Below are positions 13,576-16,920 of a stretch of DNA of 16,920 nucleotides, in pieces; within the stretch, counting starts at the first letter, position 1, and each line of letters begins with the position of its first letter. The stretch is taken from positions 1 to 16,920 of the forward strand of contig JAJZQR010000101.1 of the NCBI GenBank assembly GCA_021806765.1, given 5' to 3'. This DNA comes from Chloroflexota bacterium. GTDB lineage: Bacteria; Chloroflexota; UBA6077. The position numbers were made by a program, and so were the translations under genes. The notes under the pieces were generated by a model. The model saw nothing but the letters and a program-made list of their open reading frames with translations, was not told the origin of the DNA and did no database searches.

Positions 13576-14760
13576 CTACGCCCCCTCGGGATCCTCCACT
13601 TCCCCTCCATTGCTGGGCAGGTCGCGGTTTGCCGAGGGCCAGCCGGTGCGATCCGGCATGTTGTCGGCGATGGCAGGATCCGCCTGATCGAGCGTGCCCG
13701 AGGCGAAAGCCTCGACCACCGACATCATCGCCTGGTACCCGGTCTTGGCGATGTTGCCGTTGCTCTTCTGCTCCTGGCTACCGCGAAGCTCCACCAGGAC
13801 CGCCGCCGAGCCTAGCAGCCCGTAGCGGTTGCGGGCGATGCCCGGGTAGGTGTCGCCCGGGTACCTGGTCACGTGGGCGTACCCGTACTGCTCGAGCTTG
13901 GTGTACAGGGTGGACACCACCTTCTTGGCCCTGGTCTGGACGTCCGAATTAACGCCTACCGCCGTCGGCCACAGGGTCGAGGCAGTGACCATCTCGCTCG
14001 TGGGATCGTTGGGATCCACGTAGGTGCCCTGGTGGTGCATGTCCATGAACACTTCGGGCTTGTACTGCTCGAACAGATCCCGAACCGCCAGCGCCTCCGG
14101 GACTGGGTTGGCCTGGGGCACCTGGCGCTCGGGATGGGCGGGATCGTTATACTGCGGGTAGGCGGGATCGTGGTAGTAGGGGTTGAGGGGCAGTTCCATA
14201 GGGTGGTATCGGTTGATGTCGTAGCCGCGGTTCCTCGAGGAGAAGGGCCCGAAGGCCGTGGGATCGATGTCGTAACGCCAGGGGCTTCCGGTCGGCGTGG
14301 CGTCGAAGCCGTCCACGTTCACCCGGGGCATGACGATCAAGGTGATCGCATCTCGGATCGCCTTGGCCTCCTTGGAGTTGGCGCCCAGGGTCTGGATCAG
14401 ATTGAGGGCCCCCTCGGTGGTGACGAACTCGTCACCGTGCTGCTGGGTGATGATCATCATCGCCTTCAGGCCATTGCCAATCTTGACGGCGGGCAAGACC
14501 CGGCCCGAAGCCTTGGCCCTGTACTTCGGCGTTATGACCTGAACGGCCCCCTGGCTGGACTGCTCGACCTGCTTGATCGTCTTCATGATCTGGTCGTAGC
14601 TGGAGATCCCCGACAGGGAGACGTTCTGGGTGTCGGTGACCCACGGACCGTTGGGGACGGTAGTCGGGTCGGCGGCGGAAACCAATCCCGCACAGAAGGC
14701 GAGCAGCAGCAGACCCGCTGCCAGCACTGCGATAACGCGCTGAACCCTAGAACGCACCAT
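13576..14760 (-). CDS. Secreted M14-family zinc carboxypeptidase
   Basis: This 394-residue exported metallopeptidase has a Sec signal peptide (1-30, Arg-rich start, hydrophobic core, VSAA before DPTT). QQHGDEFVTTEG (106-117) provides the HxxE zinc ligands His108 and Glu111. MPRVNVDGFD (144-153) and RNRGYDINR (176-184) match the substrate-binding Arg/Asn region, DMHHQG (240-245) holds the third zinc ligand, and LVELRG (322-327) supplies the likely catalytic Glu324. The open frame extends upstream to 14997, but the start at 14760 is chosen because GGAGGAGGG (14765-14773) precedes it and a full signal peptide follows. It is convergent with the cupin and probably unrelated to the catabolic cluster, serving extracellular peptide or peptidoglycan cleavage. 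The C-terminal stop abuts the MITE-like element, so the last residues may have been altered by its insertion. Confidence 0.88.
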   Translation of the reverse strand: MVRSRVQRVIAVLAAGLLLLAFCAGLVSAADPTTVPNGPWVTDTQNVSLSGISSYDQIMKTIKQVEQSSQGAVQVITPKYRAKASGRVLPAVKIGNGLKAMMIITQQHGDEFVTTEGALNLIQTLGANSKEAKAIRDAITLIVMPRVNVDGFDATPTGSPWRYDIDPTAFGPFSSRNRGYDINRYHPMELPLNPYYHDPAYPQYNDPAHPERQVPQANPVPEALAVRDLFEQYKPEVFMDMHHQGTYVDPNDPTSEMVTASTLWPTAVGVNSDVQTRAKKVVSTLYTKLEQYGYAHVTRYPGDTYPGIARNRYGLLGSAAVLVELRGSQEQKSNGNIAKTGYQAMMSVVEAFASGTLDQADPAIADNMPDRTGWPSANRDLPSNGGEVEDPEGA

Positions 14761-15209
14761 GGTACCCTCCTCCATCATTAGCGGATTTGATCGGACTCCT
14801 ACCAACTGGGTCGACGACCTGGGTCTCGTGGTGAACCGGGTTGTACGCGCCTCGGCATCACCTCCTCTCGGAAGGGAGAATCTAGCAGGGAAATCGACTG
14901 TCGATCGATCACCGGTTTCCCCGCTGGGGCTTCCAGCGGGCCAGAGGACTGCAAATGGCCCGCGGTGCGTTGCCCGGCATGCACGTGTCGGGCGCATCTA
15001 CAAGAATAACCTAGTTGTCTGGACTTTGTCACCAGGAAGAAGGTACTAGTTGCCCGTGTTTCTGCAGTTCGATGGCGTAGGTCGATGGCTGGTCCCCCTG
15101 TTTACCGACTTAGGGGCAGTCTCCCATCGTGGGTTTGGAGAGGAAGGACGGCACGGTCCCTGCAGCACCGGGTTGAAGTTGGAGGACCACGATCGACGAG
15201 ATGGGGTGA
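14761..15209. other. 449-bp divergent intergenic region with stem-loops
   Basis: No gene is seen between the divergent carboxypeptidase and membrane protein genes. On the carboxypeptidase side a hairpin CCCGCTGG (14920-14927) / CCAGCGGG (14933-14940) sits next to GGGAAA (14888-14893) / TTTCCC (14916-14921), which encloses ATCGA/TCGAT (14893-14905). The two outer stems overlap at 14920-14921, so they may compete. These could be part of the - strand mRNA leader. No clear promoter pair was found on either strand, and no riboswitch class was recognised. Confidence 0.35.
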
Positions 15210-15788
15210 ATGATGCTGGCGGCGCTAGTCCAGGCCGTGCTGCGGCCGGATGCCTTCTATCTCAATCCCGGAGGGCGGTCGCTGATCGACAGACACGGCT
15301 GGATCCTCATCGCCGTCCGCTGGCTCTACTGGTCCGCCGTCTTCTCCCTGCTCCGCGACTATCACGGCAACTGGAAGCCCTTCGTGGCCCCGCCCTTCGG
15401 GCTGAGCCTGGACAGGTACGCCGCCCTGCAGAGGCGTTTCTCCGTCCTCTTCGGCTTCGCGCTTATGGCCGCCATCGCCGGCAGCCTGGTCGCCTACCTT
15501 CGACTCGTGGGGAAAGCGGCCTCGGCCACGAAGGTGCTTAACACCCTGGGTGTCACCTTCTTCTTTCCCTCAGTCGTCGCCCTCTTCTTCGATCTGATGC
15601 TCGTCGCAAGAGGCCGCTGGATCGTGGCCATCGTCGCTCCCCTGCACACGCTGCTCCTGGTGTGGGAAGCCGCCGCCACGATGGCCGTTCTCGACAGGGT
15701 CTACCGGATCCGGGTGCGGGACCGGATCGCCGGCATCGCGCTCATCGTGGGTGTGTGGATAGCCATAGCCGCGTCCCTGTGGAGGTAG
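15210..15788 (+). CDS. Five-TM integral membrane protein of unknown function (possibly Yip1-like)
   Basis: This 192-residue protein has about five predicted TM helices near 31-48, 78-97, 114-133, 137-161 and 173-190. The N-terminus LVQAVLRPDAFYL resembles the start of bacterial Yip1-domain membrane proteins, which begin with a helix and a 'RP..F' motif before several TM helices; this is a weak resemblance only. There are two adjacent ATG codons (15210, 15213), with GGGGTG just upstream. No catalytic motif is visible. It stands alone on the + strand with the DUF2284 remnant 128 bp downstream. Codon use and the clear TM periodicity support a real gene; the function is not recognised. Confidence 0.7.
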   Translation: MMLAALVQAVLRPDAFYLNPGGRSLIDRHGWILIAVRWLYWSAVFSLLRDYHGNWKPFVAPPFGLSLDRYAALQRRFSVLFGFALMAAIAGSLVAYLRLVGKAASATKVLNTLGVTFFFPSVVALFFDLMLVARGRWIVAIVAPLHTLLLVWEAAATMAVLDRVYRIRVRDRIAGIALIVGVWIAIAASLWR

Positions 15789-15916
15789 GGGCGGGCCTGC
15801 GAGTCGTATCTGCGCTCTGCCGGACATAGTTGCTTATTCCCTCTTGGTCTGGACGGATCTCGTGGCGATAGATATCCTGACCCATTCGACCGAGACACTA
15901 CCATGGAGAGCGACCT

Positions 15917-16072
15917 GTGGATGAAGATCTGAGCCCGATCCTTGAGAAATGCTTCACCTGGGGAATCCTGGATGCGAAGGTCATCCCCAGTTCTCAGGTG
16001 GCCCTGGCGACTTGGGTTCGCCTGAAATGCCAGTATGGCTGTCCCAGGTACGGCCAGCGGTTGGACTGTCCA
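15917..16072 (+). pseudogene. N-terminal remnant of a DUF2284 predicted metal-binding protein
   Basis: Starting at GTG 15917, with GGAGAG at 15905-15910, the frame encodes MDEDLSPILEKCF, then VRLKCQYGCPRYGQRLDCP (about residues 34-52). This Cys-rich stretch is characteristic of the N-terminus of DUF2284 proteins, which continue with CPP-type Cys motifs for well over 100 further residues. Here the similarity stops after about residue 52; the frame stays open to 16180 with no family resemblance and runs antisense into the end of the DUF1801 gene. The start signals look intact but the rest is missing, consistent with deletion or rearrangement. A short expressed product cannot be excluded. Confidence 0.65.
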
Positions 16073-16118
16073 CTTAGTTCTCTTCTCCATTTAGCACCGG
16101 CAGGGACGCCTGTGCCAC

Positions 16119-16529
16119 CTACCTCTTGCGAGCCTTGGCGGGCTTCACCTTGGCCAGGTTGTGTTCCACGCCAGACCTGATGAGAGCCTTTAGCGCGCTC
16201 TCGTTGATCTTATCGCCCTCGTAGATGTCTATTGCCCGCCACTTATTCCCTTCAAGCTCGTCGTTGAAGAGCTTGTCCGGGTCTGGAAGGCTCGCGCCCT
16301 CGGGGAAGGTCATCTTTACCTTGTTCTTGAAAATGACCATCAAACAGACATCCCCTTCGTGGGAGAAGACAGGAGCGCCCATCGGGTTACTTGGGCGGCG
16401 CCATTTCAATTCCTCGGTTATCTCCGGGTCGGCATCGTGGATGATCTTGCGAAGTTTCGCAAAGGTTGCCCCGCGCCAATCGGGGGTCTTGGCAATCAGG
16501 TCGTCAATGAGTTCGGTTGGGTTGGGCAT
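16119..16529 (-). CDS. DUF1801 (YdhG-like) family protein
   Basis: This 136-residue protein starts MPNPTELIDDLIAKTPDWRG, with the family pattern LRKIIHDADPEITEELKWRRPS, PVFSHEGDVCLMVIFKNKVKMTF and EGNKWRAIDIYEGDKINESALKALI. It ends in a Lys/Arg-rich tail. GGAGGA lies just upstream of the start on the - strand. It is 31 bp downstream of the SRPBCC gene and probably co-transcribed with it; such small proteins often sit together with AHSA1/SRPBCC proteins and ArsR regulators. The biochemical function of the family is not well defined. Confidence 0.85.
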   Translation of the reverse strand: MPNPTELIDDLIAKTPDWRGATFAKLRKIIHDADPEITEELKWRRPSNPMGAPVFSHEGDVCLMVIFKNKVKMTFPEGASLPDPDKLFNDELEGNKWRAIDIYEGDKINESALKALIRSGVEHNLAKVKPAKARKR

Positions 16530-16560
16530 TCTTCCTCCAGATATTCGCGTTTCTTCATTT

Positions 16561-16872
16561 TTACGCTTGCACCAGCAACACCTGGTTGCCGTCCGGCTCG
16601 AGCCGGTAGCTCACCCGCGTATCGATCCCGCCGCCTACCCACGAGTAGGCCAGGCGGCTCGGCGGCACGCACTCGAGCACCTCGCAGTGCACGATGCCGT
16701 CGAAACCGGCCTGGGGGTTCGGCTGCGTCCGGAAGGTGAAGCGATGGCCAACGCGTGGCTCGAAGTCGTTGGGCATCAGCCACTCGGCGAGGAGGGCGCT
16801 GTCCGTGAGCGCCCGCCAGACCTCTTCTCGGGGCTGCGGATACAATATCTCTCTTCGAATACTCTCCGTCAT
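16561..16872 (-). CDS. SRPBCC/AHSA1-type protein, short and probably C-terminally truncated
   Basis: This 103-residue protein starts MTESIRREILYPQPREEVWRALTDSALLAEWLMPNDFEPRVGHRFTF, the standard N-terminus of AHSA1-like START-fold proteins. It continues with CEVLECVPPSRLAYSWVGG, then SYRLEPDGNQVLLVQA and a stop. AHSA1-like proteins normally run to about 140-160 residues and close with a 'TxLxxxHxGF' segment and a long C-terminal helix, both missing here. No continuation was found in the other frames, where the DUF1801 ribosome binding site follows. It may be a shortened, possibly non-functional copy. Its start overlaps the stop of an upstream gene as ATGA. Confidence 0.75.
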   Translation of the reverse strand: MTESIRREILYPQPREEVWRALTDSALLAEWLMPNDFEPRVGHRFTFRTQPNPQAGFDGIVHCEVLECVPPSRLAYSWVGGGIDTRVSYRLEPDGNQVLLVQA

Positions 16873-16919
16873 CGTTCACTCCCTTTCGCTAGTTGCTCCT
16901 GAAGGCGCTGCAGATGGTC
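16869..16919 (-). CDS. C-terminal end of an upstream gene, partial (possibly ArsR-type regulator)
   Basis: On the - strand the frame entering from the window edge reads DHLQRLQEQLAKGSER and stops at a TGA overlapping the SRPBCC start codon (ATGA, 16869-16872), which implies translational coupling. The helical, charged end resembles the C-termini of ArsR regulators that often precede SRPBCC/DUF1801 genes. With only 16 residues visible the family call is a guess from context. Confidence 0.4.
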   Translation of the reverse strand, partial: DHLQRLQEQLAKGSER

Positions 16920-16920
16920 G

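Noticed and set aside
13873..14781. Long + strand open frame opposite the carboxypeptidase
   Set aside because: It is an antisense shadow caused by high GC; the - strand encodes clear M14 motifs and a signal peptide.
15844..15872. TTGGTC-N17-GATAGA as a promoter for the DUF2284 remnant
   Set aside because: Both hexamers match the consensus poorly; not better than chance in this composition.

Overview
The window is GC-rich bacterial DNA that reads as a compact catabolic gene cluster (about positions 1-13,283) followed by an unrelated, partly decayed accessory segment (about 13,300-16,920). No rRNA, tRNA, CRISPR array or transposase gene was seen. The receptor is a lipoprotein with a long Ala/Pro/Thr linker after the lipobox. 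Together with the high GC, a tungsten/molybdenum-pterin aldehyde oxidoreductase and an Etf-linked iron-sulfur membrane oxidoreductase, this suggests an anaerobic or facultative bacterium. Chloroflexota is my best guess and an Actinobacteria- or Desulfobacterota-like lineage is possible; this is inference only.

Cluster layout, all on the + strand: FCD-type GntR regulator (208-927) behind a promoter that overlaps a 9-bp perfect palindrome; isocitrate-lyase/PEP-mutase family C-C lyase (989-1942); a 146-bp MITE-like element (1939-2084); aconitase-family hydratase large and small subunits (2139-3398, 3405-3929); fumarate-reductase/tricarballylate-dehydrogenase-type flavoprotein (3945-5309); EtfB and EtfA (5336-6157, 6168-7139); tripartite tricarboxylate (TctC-like) receptor lipoprotein (7311-8396); AOR-family tungsten enzyme (8571-10430); NarI/HdrD-like membrane Fe-S oxidoreductase (10509-12566); and, after a 435-bp structured gap, a small cupin (13002-13283).

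Working model (inference): a di- or tricarboxylate is bound by the receptor and oxidised by the flavoprotein to an unsaturated acid. The LeuCD-like hydratase converts that to a malate-type hydroxy acid, and the KRCGH lyase cleaves it to an alpha-oxo acid (pyruvate or glyoxylate) plus a smaller carboxylate. EtfAB and the membrane oxidoreductase would carry electrons to quinone, and the AOR would handle an aldehyde, acid or thioester step. Two concrete candidates are tricarballylate -> aconitate -> isocitrate -> glyoxylate + succinate, and dimethylsuccinate -> dimethylmaleate -> dimethylmalate -> pyruvate + propionate. The second uses the hydratase and lyase reactions known from nicotinate fermentation. 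The combination with Etf and AOR is not a textbook operon that I know.

Right-hand segment: hairpins and an 11-bp tandem repeat (13,304-13,408); a second copy of the MITE-like element (13428-13573) abutting the end of a secreted M14 zinc carboxypeptidase (13576-14760, - strand); a long divergent intergenic region with stem-loops; a five-TM membrane protein (15210-15788, +); the N-terminal remnant of a DUF2284 metal-binding protein (15917-16072, +); and on the - strand a DUF1801 protein (16119-16529), a short, probably truncated SRPBCC/AHSA1 protein (16561-16872), and the last codons of an upstream gene overlapping it by ATGA (16869-16919).
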